Notes under the pieces: generated by a model
What the model saw: only the letters and a program-made list of their open reading frames with translations
Databases searched by the model: none
What the model was told of the DNA's origin: nothing
Position numbers and translations under genes: made by a program
In this document: piece after piece, positions 36,450 through 49,413 of the stretch
Layout: each line of letters starts with the position of its first letter
Position numbering within the stretch: the first letter of the stretch is position 1
DNA from: Hysterangium stoloniferum
Taxonomy: Eukaryota; Basidiomycota; Agaricomycetes; Hysterangiales; Hysterangiaceae
NCBI GenBank assembly: GCA_015178975.1
Contig: WHVD01000005.1
Coordinates: 1,674,001-1,738,000 of the forward strand
DNA length: 64,000 bases
Direction of reading: 5' to 3'

Positions 36450-38112
36450 TTAAAGCGTGCTTGGGGTCATACTCTCCAATTCATCATCATCCTCGTCGTC
36501 GCTGTCTGGTTCTCTCGCCATAGTCTCTGTTGCAGCTAGCTCCAACTCGTCTAGTTCCCAGTTAAACCTTTTCTTCTCGACTACGGCCTTGGCAACTTCA
36601 TCCGCCAAAGTGAATAGCACATCATCACTACGGAAATACGTCACATGAAACTTTTATCGGATATACCGCGAATAAAAAACCACTTACACTGCTTGACTTT
36701 GTATCCACACGCAGAAATCATCCCCCCAGATTTTTGAATAGACATAGTACACATCATGTCGGTCTAAGATCTTCTTCATACCCAACAAAGCCTTGACAAC
36801 TGTCCTGCGTCCCCCTCGTAAAATCTCAGACACATCAAGTCTACATCGCTCACAAAGCGCAAACGATCGATAGAGTGGAAATGCGAGTGCACGCCGGTAC
36901 GACGAAAGCAGGGCATCCATGAGTGAAATCGGGGGAGAAAGGCATGCAAAGGGGGGGGTGAGGGCTGATATTGTCCATGCAGACTCGCTGGTTGGGTCTG
37001 CGAGGGTCGTGCGGGTGTCGTAGCTCACGGAGAAGAGAAGGCTGACGAGCGTGAGGTACAGCGTGCGCGTCTGAGAGGGCGTGGGCAGATCTGCGGAATG
37101 CTGAATTTGCATGCTGCAGCACAGGCGCAAAAAAGACACTCACACTCTTTGCGCGGGAGCCGCAGCATCGCGAGCCGTTCATCCTCCGTGAATTCCAGCG
37201 ACGCCCCGTCTGCAGACGAGAACGGGTGCATCCACCGTATCAGCTCCTGTATCTCCTCGTCGTTCACATAGTCAGCGCTGTATCCCGCTCGGGGTCAGAC
37301 ATGGTCTCCAGAGGGGCAGACTCAGACTCACAGGTAATAGTCCTCACCGAACTTTCTCTGCACACGCTGTTCCCCTCTCATTCGACGCGCGTCAGGACCC
37401 AACGTCTCTGCATCGGGACCCAGCTCATTCGCTTCGTTCTCACTGTGCGCAGCGTGCCTGAAGTATCCCGAGTGCATGTCGAGAAAGCCATACGTGTGCT
37501 GCTGGGAGGTCGCCAGCTGCGGTGTCTCGTCTGGAACCTGCTGCGGGAGCCGCCAGTCGTTCATGGCAGCTGAAGCGACATAAGGCGACCGCACGCACAC
37601 AGTCGCTTTCCAACTCACCTTGGAGGAATATCTGGTGCTCTCTCTCCAAACTCAGCTTTGCGGTGCCGTCCACAAGATGGTCGATCTCGTCTTCCTCCGT
37701 CACCGCTCCCCCCTCCTCATTTGAGGCTATCACTTCAATTACGGGTGCACCGCCGTCATCGCCGTCGCTCCTGGGCGCAAGCAGCTTCGAAAGCAGATCC
37801 AAGTCCTCGAACTGCTCCCCGGGCACCTCCTTTGTCAACGCCACGGTCAAGTACCCACTCGACGGATCATACCGCGCCGACGATGCCTCGTCTTCCACAA
37901 CGCGTTTGGGGAAATTGATCCGCAGAAAATACGGGTTGATGTGCAGCGAGAACAGCGTGCCTTCCACGTGGATCTCAACATCCGACGCCTTGTTCTGCTC
38001 GTTAACTGCCTCGAAACAACAAGGGATGGCAACTGACTCGGACTGAGGGGACGTAGACCGATACTACCACAGCGGCCTCTGTCTGCGAACACGAAAAGCG
38101 AGGCGTGAGCAT
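36450..38112 (-). CDS. SHQ1: Box H/ACA snoRNP assembly factor Shq1
   Basis: Chaperones the pseudouridine synthase Cbf5/dyskerin before H/ACA RNP assembly. Six exons, about 450 residues. The CS-like N-domain starts MLTPRFSCSQTEAAVVVSVY and continues after a 52-bp intron as ASDVEIHVEGTLFSLHINPY, FLRINFPKRV, YDPSSGYLTVALTKEVPGEQ and FEDLDLLSKLLAPR. The linker holds TYGFLDMHSGYF and FGEDYYL. The Shq1-specific helical domain reads LPTPSQTRTLYLTLVSLLFS, VSYDTRTT, ESAWTISALTPPFACL, YRRALAFPLYRSFALCERCR and DDFCVWIQSQA. The tail is acidic (DSDDEDDDELE). All match the family order and length. It is convergent with uS2m. Confidence 0.92.
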
Positions 38113-39564
38113 GACGAGGGACAATATCACGTGACAAGGCTCTCTTGTTCCGTGACCACCACTTGCCTCTGGGGTTGGGGCCCCCAGTGCTCGTGGTGAG
38201 GAGCGGAGAGGCGGATGACAGTGAACAGGTTTGGGGGCCTCTGAATTCACTGCTCTTTCAAAGTCGGCAGCCTTCAGCCGCGCACCAGTGTCGTCTGCGG
38301 AACGTCACTGGCACCTACCAACCATGACTGCTGCCTGGCAGCAGTCTACCCTTCCTACCCACCCCCGACTCCAGCATTCACCTATGCACTAGCAATGCAA
38401 GACTTCGGTGTGCCTGCAGCCCTTGTCGACGCCTGCTAGCAGGATCTCGGGCTTTTCTTGGGGCTTCGGCCCAAGGCCTCAAGGCCTCAGCTCTATACCA
38501 TGTATATATATCTACATGCCCCCCCTTTGCTTACTAAAATCCCTTCCACGCACGTAGCTCGCTCAGAACTTCGTACCACCGTAGCATAGTTTCTCTGGGG
38601 GCCTTTTCACCCCCTAGCCGCAGTTAGCCATTGTTGCTTGAAGCGGGATACAAATATATCAAAAAAAAAAAAAAAATACAATATCACGTGAGCATATGAG
38701 CCAATCATATGATAGTCGGACGCCGGCGCCGATTGTTGGGAGGCCCAGTGACCGGGTATTGTGCTCATCTGGGACCTGGGTGGCTCTCTTGATACATTGG
38801 GATTCCGCCATATAGCTTCTATGATGCGTTGCGCCTACTTTCGTTGGCTATGTAATTGTGAACTGGGACGCGTTGCAAGGTGTCATTTATGTAACACACG
38901 TATGTCAACACTCGTAAAAGTTCACGACTGTAACGCATCTCCCAGAGCTTGCTTGATCCCACCCTATCGCTTGCGCTTGCCTTTCAAATTTTAATGCATG
39001 CACAAGACGGTCAAGTTGCAGAAACACGCAAGTGGTGGCAGTGGGTGTGGGGAGAGGAAAGTCGAAGACCAGGGGTCGACTTGAATACTGATTGATGTCC
39101 AGCTCGAGGCTACTGCGAAAATGCATGGCAGCCTTACATTGGCGTTGCTGTGGGTCTATTCTACCCTATGATGCCGAAAAATTAAAGTGGACACGGTGGA
39201 CCTGGCAATGAGCATGATCGAAAGCTATCCTTCGACGCGCTACACTCAGTAAAGGCTAGGGACTCTCTATCCTCAAAAGACATGTCGGCTGTACTCAATC
39301 CGATAGCTTTTAGCCGACAAGTCTTATAAGATGCCTTGAAACAAAGAGCACATTATATAATTTAACGCTACCCAACATTATCATAAAACGAGTTGCATAT
39401 CATATCATAGGGGCCTATACGTATCACCTAGGTTGTTACATCACATGGAACAGACACAACACACAACATGGTCAACATGGTCAAGAACAAAGAGAGTCGA
39501 TTAGAAGCAGGGATGCGTGCACATAAACGTTTATGATAAGGCCGCTGTTATGACAGGAGCGCAT
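38113..39564. other. Intergenic, no gene seen
   Basis: About 1.45 kb. It contains two TCACGTGA palindromes (about 38128 and 38684), one just upstream of SHQ1, and an A15-17 run near 38660. Frames in the region lack domain signal. Confidence 0.5.
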
Positions 39565-40444
<880 letters not shown>

Positions 40445-41035
40445 TGATTATAGTTGTTGATGAGAGGAGTTGTTGCGGAAGTTCTTGTTTGAAGATGGTG
40501 GTTCGGGTTAAAGAGAGAAACGCTGCGGAAGCGGGGGGGTGCCTCTTACAGCGCAAATGTGTTCTTTCAAGACCTGTCGCAGCGAATTTTCCTTCCTCCC
40601 ATTCGTCTTGGTCCGTGCGCAGTGTATGGACCAATGTGGACCCTCAAATTGGAGCATCTTCTCCGCCTGAACTTTCCGACCCGCACCCCATCACGGAGCA
40701 AACTCTCAGACTGGGCCCACCTCCGGGACCTTCTTTGTTTTGCACCCTGCAATGCCACATTTCTGTTCGATTTATTGTCTGTATCCTCATTCTACCTTAG
40801 GCTTCAGTCTCAAGCACAGCCTTGGGCGGAATGCGATGTCTGAAAGTCACCGAACTTCAAGTCGATCGAAATTATTCAGTCATCCATAGATACATTTTTA
40901 TACCCATCAATTGAAGCTGTTTTATTATTGAAATAATGACGGAAAACCCTGCAAATCCGGACAAAAATGCAAGCTAGGTAAAAAAACTGAAATGTCTACG
41001 TGACATCGATAGCGTGACACCATCCATTCTTCACC
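40445..41035. other. Divergent promoter region H3 / COX17
   Basis: About 590 bp. It contains CCAAT (GACCAATGTGG near 40630) and pyrimidine tracts. No gene is seen. Confidence 0.4.
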
Positions 41036-41331
41036 ATGTTTTCATCCTGGATTCCCTCTTCATGGAGATCCTCACCTGCTCCCCAAGAACCCGAGAAGAA
41101 ATCTACCACCAATCCACTCAATCCCGAGGGTTTAAAGCCGTGCGTGCGAATTCCTTTTCTCTAAGCCAACATTCAGGATAGATCTTACTCAGATGCTGTG
41201 CTTGTCCTGAAACCAAGTCTGCGCGCGATGAATGTTTTTTGAAAAGTAATCCTGATGCAGCGGATGAGGCATGTAGAGACCTTGTACTGAAGCATGTGGA
41301 GTGTATGAGGGGATACGGGTTCAAGATTTAA
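41036..41331 (+). CDS. COX17: Copper metallochaperone Cox17
   Basis: Carries Cu(I) in the mitochondrial intermembrane space to Sco1/Cox11 for cytochrome oxidase. Two exons, 41036-41139 and 41193-41331, with a 53-bp intron that closes in phase, giving about 80 residues. The N-terminus is Ser/Pro-rich and variable. The core is KPCCACPETKSARDECFL with the CC-x-C copper motif, then the second half of the twin Cx9C pair, DEACRDLVLKHVECMRGYGF, ending KI-stop. Both halves are intact. It has no long unspliced frame and is easily missed. Confidence 0.93.
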
Positions 41332-42150
41332 AGGATTATTCAGCAATGGTTAAGGTGCATGGATTCATACTGGAATACGTATAGTGTTGACCTTTGAGAA
41401 GAGATTACTAGATGGGCGAATCATTTTGTTTATAACCAGCATATACTTACTCTGTATCAATTAACCACCACTCTATTCTTTTATTTAACTTTCTTACTCC
41501 AAAGAGGTACTGGAACGATATTGAACTGATGTTTTTTCAATAAAGGAAATCGCCCATTATTTTTAGAATTTCCGTTGTATGTTTTTCTAAAAAAAAGGAA
41601 TAATAATAATATAAGTTTCTCCCGAAGAATTGATAAGGGCGTTGATGAATGCGCCCGTAAAGTTTTTGGTAGCTCTTTCTCAGATTGGAAGTTCATTTCA
41701 TAACAGTGGTTTTTTTTGCGGTTCACTTGGCCACCGCTTGAATTAACTGCCAAATTAGGGAAAAAAAAAGTACTTGATTAAGTTAACAGTCGCTGCGACG
41801 AATAAGAGTATTACTTGATAAGATCAGGGACAACAGCATTAAACATCCATACATGGTAATGTGACTACAGTCGCGCTCGCGACTATAAAATAAAATGAAA
41901 TGATAAGATGGATGGCGATCAGGACGGCAAATACTAGGTCAATGACGATCCGGCAGTGGAAATCCCTCCCTGCAGTCGTGGTTTTGAATCCGGAACTAAA
42001 TTTATATCAGGGTCCACTGAGGTGTAATCGAAACACCACAGTTGTAAATCTACTGCATCCTTTATTTCTCTCCCAGCCGTTCCTTAAAAGTGCAGAACAC
42101 CCACCCATATAAGGCTCGGGTCCCTTTGGCACTCGATACCAAACTCGTCC
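41332..42150. other. Intergenic, AT-rich; hairpin at 41869-41884
   Basis: AGTCGCG-CT-CGCGACT forms a 7-bp perfect stem immediately before a TATAAAAT. A second TATA-like TATAAG at about 42109 is closer to the ATG at 42151. The 90-codon minus frame at 41481-41753 is Lys/Phe-rich from AT bias and is not accepted. Confidence 0.45.
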
Positions 42151-45100
42151 ATGACGCTCTCCTCTGGATACAGACGTCTCTTGCTACACGCTCTCGGCAC
42201 GTTGCTTCTGGGAGAGGTGTTCGCACAGTCTTGTGAAAACTTCGGGACACCGAATGGCACGACATGTTCGTGTCCACCTGGCTATGGAGGGCCGACATGC
42301 AGCCTTGCAGCTTGTGGAGGGACTCTCTTTCAGGGCGCTGCCAGAGGTCTGGCACAAGCAGATCCAAGCGGCTTTAGCAATTTGACTGCGTCCCAGTGTA
42401 GCTGTGAGGATGGGTGGGGCGGCGTTGGCTGTAATGGTGTGTCTACATCTTCAAAACAATCATCCCGAAGGATCTAATGGTGCAGCCAAGTCTGCACATC
42501 TGCCAGTCCATGCCAGAGCGCATTCAACAGTACCCAAAGTTCTTCACCATCACCAGGCGTGGGCATCATTCCCTCACAAGTCCAGAATACCTCTGTCACT
42601 TGTAATGTCCAACCTCGTGTTTATGCCGCAGGAGAAATGAGCTGTCGGGTACTCGTACGTTCAAATACTGATAACAAATTTGCGCATCATCCACGACTCC
42701 TTTAGAACCCCACACTACAAGCAATATTCCCATTACGCTCAGATCTCAATATTCTCCGCACTCTCAACTCTTCCCTTAGCCCCATTCCCGGCAGCACATC
42801 ATTTGGCCCCTCTGGCACGGTATACGCCCAATTAATTTACGATGGGGTCGAACAGTTCTATTGTACGGCGGATAAATGCACCCAGGACCTCAGCCAAGGC
42901 AGCAATTGGAGCTGTGAAGACCTCAAATGCACCTGTAGACCTGGAACAAATTTCTGTGGCAAGGCTGTAAGTCATCGCCAGATCTGAATCACCGCACCCA
43001 TCCTTCTCACTCCCCGCGCAATCTAGACCCTCGATCTAACAAATACCATCGACGGCTTATCTGGCTCCCTCCAAATCGATTGCGCCAATTCGTCTTCATC
43101 TTCCCCCGGCACCTGCTTCTTCAAGCAACAAGTCCTGCAGTCCCTCTTCGGACAATCCGGGCTCAATCTTTCGAGCTGCGCATTCGGTGAATGCGTCCAG
43201 CAATTCGTTATCGACACTGCGAACGGGGTCGTTCCTTCAGCAGCATCATCCTCCCAAAGACAATTAAGCGGCGGCGTGATCGCAGGCCTCGTTGTCGTAG
43301 GCGCACTCGCTGCGGCAGCTATTGCACTGCTTCTTGTCGGGAAGATTGTTCAAAGACGAGCCGCCAAGCATGGTCCGGCTATGGTCCAACGCGGAGGCAT
43401 CGGCGTTCGATGGGAGGGCGTTGGCTATTCCATACCCAGAAAACGGTGGGGCGGGGGACCTAGACATCGCAAGCCGCAAGATGCAGAGAATGCTCTAAAG
43501 GACCACGATGAAAAGGTCATCTTGGATCCCCAGGGATCATCGGGGATTGTGAAATCGGGAGAGATGCTGGCCATTCTGGGTCCTAGTGGTGCGTGGATAT
43601 CTGCTCCGTTGTCATGCGTCTGTGTGCCCACTGGCAAGACAAGGTTCGGGAAAGACGACTTTTGTGGAGATCCTCGCGGGGAAGCGAAAGATCGGTCGGA
43701 CGACTGGCAGGGTTGAGTTTCTCGATCGTGCCGGGAATCCAATCAAGAAGCCTCGAATCGGATTCGTGGACCAGGTATGGCGTGCTTCGGCTTGGTCAAT
43801 AACAATGGTGTTGCTGAGTAGACGTTTTAGGCAGATACCTTGCCTGCTGCACTGACGCCGCGCGAAACGCTGCTGTTTGCTGCGAAACTGCGCCTTCCTG
43901 AGTCTATCCCGCATGGTGCCAAAGTTGACCGGGTATCACGGTAACTATACGATATCGCTCTGAGGTGTATACGGCTCTAACCACCCGATTGTTAGCCTGT
44001 TGACACAACTTGGATTGGACGACGTGGCGGACGTCAGGATCGGGAGTGGAGAGCATCGCGGAATCAGTGGCGGCGAGATGAGACGTGTGAGCCTGGGCTG
44101 CGAGCTTGTGGCGGGATGCGATGTCGTTGTGCTTGATGAGCCTACGAGTGGTGAGTGGTCCTCCAATGCGGGACGTCTTCTCTGACATAATTGACTTCGC
44201 CTCTTATAGGCCTCGACTCGGTCTCAGCAGCGAAAGTAGCTAATGTATTACGTGACATAGCTACTGATCCAGACCATCCAACAGCGGTAATAGCATCAAT
44301 TCATCAGCCCAGGCAAGTCACCAGTTATGTGCCCGCCAGACTGACCGTTCATATCAATTATTTTTTAGCTCAAAACTTTACATGACCTTTTCGCATGTCC
44401 TCCTCCTTTCGCATGGTCAAACTCTGTACACCGGCCCCGGAGGGCTGACACCTTCAGAGCATCTCTCTGCCCGCGGCTTTGGATCCTGTCCTGCAGGATA
44501 CAATGTTGCTGACTGGCTTCTGGATGTCGCAAGCGAGCCGGGCCATACTGGGGTAGCCAGTTCGTCAGAAGTGCGGGAAAAGAGCTCCAGTCTGCGCAGC
44601 AGGGTTGACGGCAACGCAAGCGCAAGCGGGGATAATGTAGCGAAGGGGAATAGCCAGGAAAAGCTGGTAGCGGAGAGGAATGAGGCGGAGCCCGCAGCGG
44701 CGGGCGAGCAGTGGCAGAGAAGGAAGTATGCTACAACGTTCTTGACACAGTTCGAGGTGCTCTCTGGGCGAGAGTGGATGACGCTTCAGAGGCACGTCCT
44801 TTCCGAGTGGGTTCTTACCTCACGATTGCTGACATGGTTCGATAGAGATAAAACTTTATTTCTCGCTCATGTTGGTGTAGCTGCAGTACTCGGTGTATTC
44901 GTCGGTACGTGCAGTCGCTCCTGTTCTGTGGTAATAACTGACAGATCCGCTGTTAGGTGGTCTATATTTCAAGACAGGGACAACAATTGCAGGCTTCCAA
45001 TCCCGCGTAGGGTGCCTCTTCTTCCTGGTGAATAATAGCCCTTTCTATGAGACATATTGTTTACAATAATGACAGGGAGCTCTGATTGCTTTCTCTTCGC

Positions 45101-46014
45101 TGTCTGCCTTGTACAATCTCGTTGAAATTCGACCGCTCTTCCTTCGTGAACGTGGAGCATCATATTACAGGTACAATCCATTGGCTCCATTACTTTGCGC
45201 TTCTCTTGATGAATCTGATGCTGCAATCCCAGTCCTACTGCATGGCTCATGGCTCGTCTCGTGTTCGATGTGGTGCCATTACGCCTCATTCCCACCATAA
45301 TCGTCTCCACAATGTAGGAAACCATCTTTTCTGCCAAATTTAGAACCTTAATTTCCGTTTGTGTAGAACATACTGGATGGCAGGCCTCGCTCATGACGCC
45401 GCCCACTACTTCAAATTCCTGTTCATTCTAGTGTTGTACTCCCTGGCTATGACTCTATTCGTGCGCAACGTGCCTTTATTTTCACAAAGCTCCTGATTCT
45501 GATAAGATAAATCTCAGAACTTCCTCTTGGCCTGTTTATTCCGCAACGGCGGGATTGCGATCCTATTGAGTGCACTTACCGCTCTATATCAACAGACTTA
45601 TGCGGGGTTCTTTGTGCATCTTAATTCTATCCCCCCGGTGCTCCGATGGCTACAGTGGCTTGCACCGCTAAAGTATGCTTTGGAGGCATGTTCTTCTCTT
45701 ATTATTCGTTGTAAATGAACCGCGAACTTAGATCCATGGTATTAGGCTCTGAGTGTAAACGAAGTGGGGTCAGGACTTATGATTGAAGATACCCTGCAGG
45801 GAGTGCCTGTATCCGTCTCTGCGAGCCTTATCATGAACCTTGTGAGTCTTCTTTTACACCAGGTTCCAGTCGAGGTTAAGTCGTTTTATCTTAGCTTTTT
45901 GGGTTCGGCTCCGATAATTACTATCGCGACGTCCTCGTCTTGTTCGCGTTTATAGCGGGTTTCGGACTGATGGTCGTCTTTGTCGTCTGGTTCAATGTAC
46001 GGGAGCGACGCTAG
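42151..46014 (+). CDS. ADP1: Adp1-like ABC transporter (ABCG) with EGF-like ectodomain
   Basis: ATP-driven half transporter of unknown substrate. The N-terminus has a signal peptide (LLLHALGTLLLGEVFAQ) and Cys-rich EGF-like modules (CSCPPGYGGPTC, CSCEDGWGGVGC, CKCRPG-type CTCRPGTNFC). Next come a juxtamembrane segment and helix GGVIAGLVVVGALAAAAIAL. The nucleotide domain has Walker A ILGPSG/AGKTTF split by an intron, signature ISGGEMRRVSLG, Walker B DVVVLDEPTSG/LDS, and switch His in ASIHQP. C-terminal helices include FLAHVGVAAVLGVFVGGLYF-type, FLFILVLYSLAMTLF and FGLMVVFVVWF, ending NVRERR-stop. It is heavily split by short introns and about 1,000 residues long. The order matches yeast Adp1 and fungal relatives. 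It converges on HSH49 with a 91-bp gap. Confidence 0.88.
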
Positions 46015-46105
46015 CTAGACGCTTCATATACACTGTCCTTCTGTTCTTCTTGTAGACAACTGCATATTCTACAATGATATTAATAATTTACAATACAATT
46101 TACTT

Positions 46106-47280
46106 TTATCGTCCCATTGGAGGCCCGCCCTGAAACGGTGGTGGGGGGGGCATCATGCCTGGAGGCGGCATTCCCATCATTCCCATAGGTGGTGGCATCA
46201 TACCAGGCGGCATCATTCCGGGTGGTGGACCAAAACCAGGCGGTGGGGGTGGGTAGCCAGCAGCAGGGTTGAATACGGGTATATTCGGCGGTGGCGGAGG
46301 CATAGTAACGGGCATTTGACCCGGTGCCATTGTCTGTTGAGGAGTAAACCCGGGTGGGGGTGGGGGGGCTGCGAGCGCGCCGGCAAACTGCCCCTGATAC
46401 GGACCATTGAAGGGTATCATGCCTGGTGGACGGGAAGCAATGGGGAGGGCATTGTTCTTCCGCGCTTGGGCTGCCAACAGGCGTTCCGCAGGGGTCCCGT
46501 GACGCTCCCCCTTGCCATCCTTCTTGAAGGCGTATTGCACGGTAATCGCTTTGTTCATAAGAAACTGGCCGTTCATAGACTCAATCGCTGCGTCGGAAGA
46601 CTCGAAATCGGTGAAGGAAACGAAGCCGTAGCCTTTGGAGGTGCCACTTGCGGGGTCCCGTGCAACCTGAATAAAGGGGCATGAATAAATCGTGAAGTTG
46701 ATATATAAGTTATATTGCTTACCTTCGCAGTGGTTGACATGATGCCAAAGGCACTGAAAGTATCGTAGAGCAAACGCTCGTCGACGTTGTCGTCCAAGTT
46801 GCCAATGAATAAGTTTGCACCCACATCCAGTTGCTTCTTGTCAGATGACGCCTGCAATACATAAAGTGTCAACGCTAGGAACCAGGGCCGCAGGCTGGAG
46901 TCGGGCTGTCTACCTTGTTCACACGGATGGGCTTTCCCCATAATTTGATCTGATTCATGATTTTGCATGCATACTCAGCATCTTCTTCTGTCAAGAATTC
47001 ACAAAAACCGTAGCCCTGATGGGCCATGGAGATTCTGTCTTTGGGTAGGTGGACATTTACTTGAAAACACAGCTTGAGATAGGGGGAAGATCAAAGGAGA
47101 TTACGACATACCAACGGGGCCTGCCTGAAGCATCAGTTCCCAAACCAATGCGTCAGTACATCGCTCGTCAAGATTGCCCTTGGGGACAGATAAAATGAGT
47201 CGAGCTGCTCCCTAAAAGATGTGAAAGCTTACAAGGTAGACAGTCGCTTCTTGGTTTCTATCGTCTTGCGGCCGGGACAT
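46106..47280 (-). CDS. HSH49: Splicing factor SF3B4 / Hsh49
   Basis: SF3b subunit of U2 snRNP that contacts pre-mRNA near the branch site. About five exons, near 320 residues. Exon 1 (47280 down) gives [17 protein letters not shown] 54-bp intron joins to [20 protein letters not shown], and RRM1 continues with [30 protein letters not shown] and [15 protein letters not shown]2 follows: [57 protein letters not shown] and [20 protein letters not shown], then [15 protein letters not shown]. The C-terminal third is Pro/Met/Gly-rich ([17 protein letters not shown]), as in metazoan SF3B4. The gene is intact. Confidence 0.92.
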
Positions 47281-48426
47281 GGTTCAAAAATGAAAGCAGA
47301 CAGTGTGACGGTGTCACAGACCAAGCATGCTCCTGATTCTTCGAAACTGAAATTAACGAAATCTTCAAGGAACTCGCAAAGTCGTACACTGCGATGGATT
47401 GTCTAGATTATAAGGAACGAATAACTACCATAAGAACGAATTAGCGCACTAAAATGACCAGACTGCCTTACTTTGTTGTCCTGATTAAAATAAAATAACA
47501 AAAATCTTCGGAAAATCGGAAGCAGGGGAGATTGTACATTACTGATTATCTTGTAGAGCCTGTCAAACAATCAGCTAAAGACGACCGGAAGAACGCACAA
47601 TCGTTCATGCGGCCAGACTTGGAGTCTGCGTTACCTGTCACACAGCCTGCCACACCTTGTTCTCGAACCCCAGAACGAAAATCTTCGAAATTCCGAAAGT
47701 AAAACGCAGGGGCAAACTATTGTACTAGATAGATCATCTTGATATAGGTTTGCAGAACCCGTTTACCTGTCAGCGAAAAGCTGCTGGAAGAGTGTCTGAC
47801 TCAGAAAGCAGGAACATCGAAGGCCTTGCCATAATACCTGCCACACACTCCTGATCGGAAATTGATATCGTATCTGGCATCTGCCAGCTCATTGGCAGCC
47901 ATCTTAATGAGTATTGTGCAGGGTCACGTCATTATCGCAAGGTGTCGACGGTATCGACGGTAGGTAACGACTGCGTTCCGCAATGGCCTATCGAGTGGAG
48001 CTCGCTACCAGGGTATATCATCACCAAAGGACGATGTTTTCTGGCTCGCAACCGGCCTAGTACGTGGCACCAATGCCCGTCATTCAATCAACGGGAACGA
48101 AGGGATTTGCATGGACCCTTAATGAATCGTCTTATCAGCCGCTGTGGCTCTGGTTACCGGGGCATTTCAATCTCGCGGGCTTCTCTATTGGCCACTCCGT
48201 ATCCCATTGCCGTTCGATCCATTGCACATTACTGTCGTCCGGCATGCTTGTCTATTCCCCCCACTACAACCCTGATATCTCCCAAGAATCTCAATTTATC
48301 AAATACCTCCAAATAGCGACCACCGCATCATTGGCTATTTTCTTCCCTGCCACTCAAATCTCACTTGGGTGTGCTGCGCTTAATTTTTTATATTCAAAGT
48401 CTTATAATAGCTCCACTCCAGGATTG
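47281..48426. other. Intergenic with a diverged internal duplication
   Basis: Segments starting near 47501 and 47690 both contain AAAATCTTCGRAAWWYCGRAA, GCAGGGGMRA, TTGTAC and later CCTGTCA at similar spacing, suggesting an old duplication of about 190 bp. The overlapping plus frames at 47942-48450 have no domain signal and end at the promoter of the next gene. Confidence 0.4.
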
Positions 48427-48433
48427 TATAAAA
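48427..48433 (+). promoter_or_regulatory. TATA box of the small secreted protein gene
   Basis: TATAAAA lies 66 bp before the ATG at 48493 in a short, compact leader containing CCCCTCTCCAGTC. Confidence 0.7.
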
Positions 48434-48492
48434 CGCCCCGTTGCGGTTAGCCCCTCTCCAGTCACAATACCCCCCACCAGTACACTACAGAG

Positions 48493-48762
48493 ATGAAATT
48501 CCTCGCCCTCCTTTCTCTTTTCGTTGTCCTCGTAGCTGCGGTGCCCAACCCGGAGCCCCAAGCACAGGTCGCCGACCGTATCATTGCGAAGCGCCAGCTG
48601 ACCGTCGCGGAGCTCCGTCAACGTGAGTTGGAGAATAGGGCTGATGAAGATCACCATCACAAGCCCTCGAAGGCCCCCTACCGTCCTCGGTGAGTGCTAT
48701 CGGCATTACATGCCCTATATTTGTTTATTGGTTCCCATCTTAGCGAAACTCCGAGTGCTTAA
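48493..48762 (+). CDS. Small secreted protein with a Kex2-type site
   Basis: The first exon encodes MKFLALLSLFVVLVAAVPNP, a clear signal peptide, followed by EPQAQVADRIIAKR, then QLTVAELRQRELENRADEDH and HHKPSKAPYRP. A 54-bp intron starting at GTGAGT (48690) joins in phase to RETPSA-stop at 48762; unspliced, the frame ends at 48693. Length is about 70 residues. The dibasic KR preceded by a hydrophobic pro-segment suggests Kex2 cleavage releasing a charged His-rich peptide of roughly 35-40 residues. No cysteines, so not a cysteine-stabilised effector or hydrophobin. The strong TATA promoter suggests high expression. Function unknown. Confidence 0.7.
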
Positions 48763-49413
48763 GCTCGTGACGCTGGCGAGCTCTACAAGATTGCGAGTAA
48801 AATGTATGTGTACCAGTCAACGTATTGTGTCGTATGGTTCTGACAGTTGCCGCCTTATTTTCTGTTTTCAGTGTCCTTTTCCGTCAGTATCTTGTAGATA
48901 TGCCTATAACAATAGATTGTATCACGCCCGTTTTGTCCTTCCTTATGCCCACTTCTTCTCAGTCGATCACATCTGAACAATTCTACCCTTCCAACTCCCA
49001 TTACTGCTACCCTACCAGTTGATCGAACTTTGTTACTTTCTTGAAAGAAAATTTTCTCCCCAAAGTTTGTGCTTGCATTCACATAAAGAGTGCGTGAGGC
49101 GTGTCAAAGTACAAGTGTCGCGAAAAGCGAATCATGAGGCAAGAAGTCGGAATAGAACAATAAAAGGTCTGTAAAATGGAAGCCATCATGGCCCTGAAGA
49201 CGATTAAGAGGGAGGTCCCGGTACCACCTCTAGGATATCCGTGCACAAAATGGGAGCATCTCGAACTAAAATACCCGTCATCCGGTGTTTAAAAAAATAA
49301 CAGAAACTAGATGTAGAAATACGGGGAAAAACTAAGGCAGAATGGATGTAAAGTCATGGTCGTAGCGATCGTGTAAAGAAGGTTCAGCGCAACCGGCTCT
49401 TAGTCGTCCCCCT
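48763..49413. other. Intergenic, no gene seen
   Basis: Contains the 3' regions of the secreted-protein gene and of CDC42. Short frames without family signal. Confidence 0.4.

Noticed and set aside
41481-41753. 90-codon minus frame
   Set aside because: Lys/Phe-rich translation of AT-rich intergenic DNA with no family signal.
47942-48450. Two overlapping plus frames (124 and 128 codons)
   Set aside because: They overlap in different frames, lack domain signal and run into the promoter of the secreted-protein gene.
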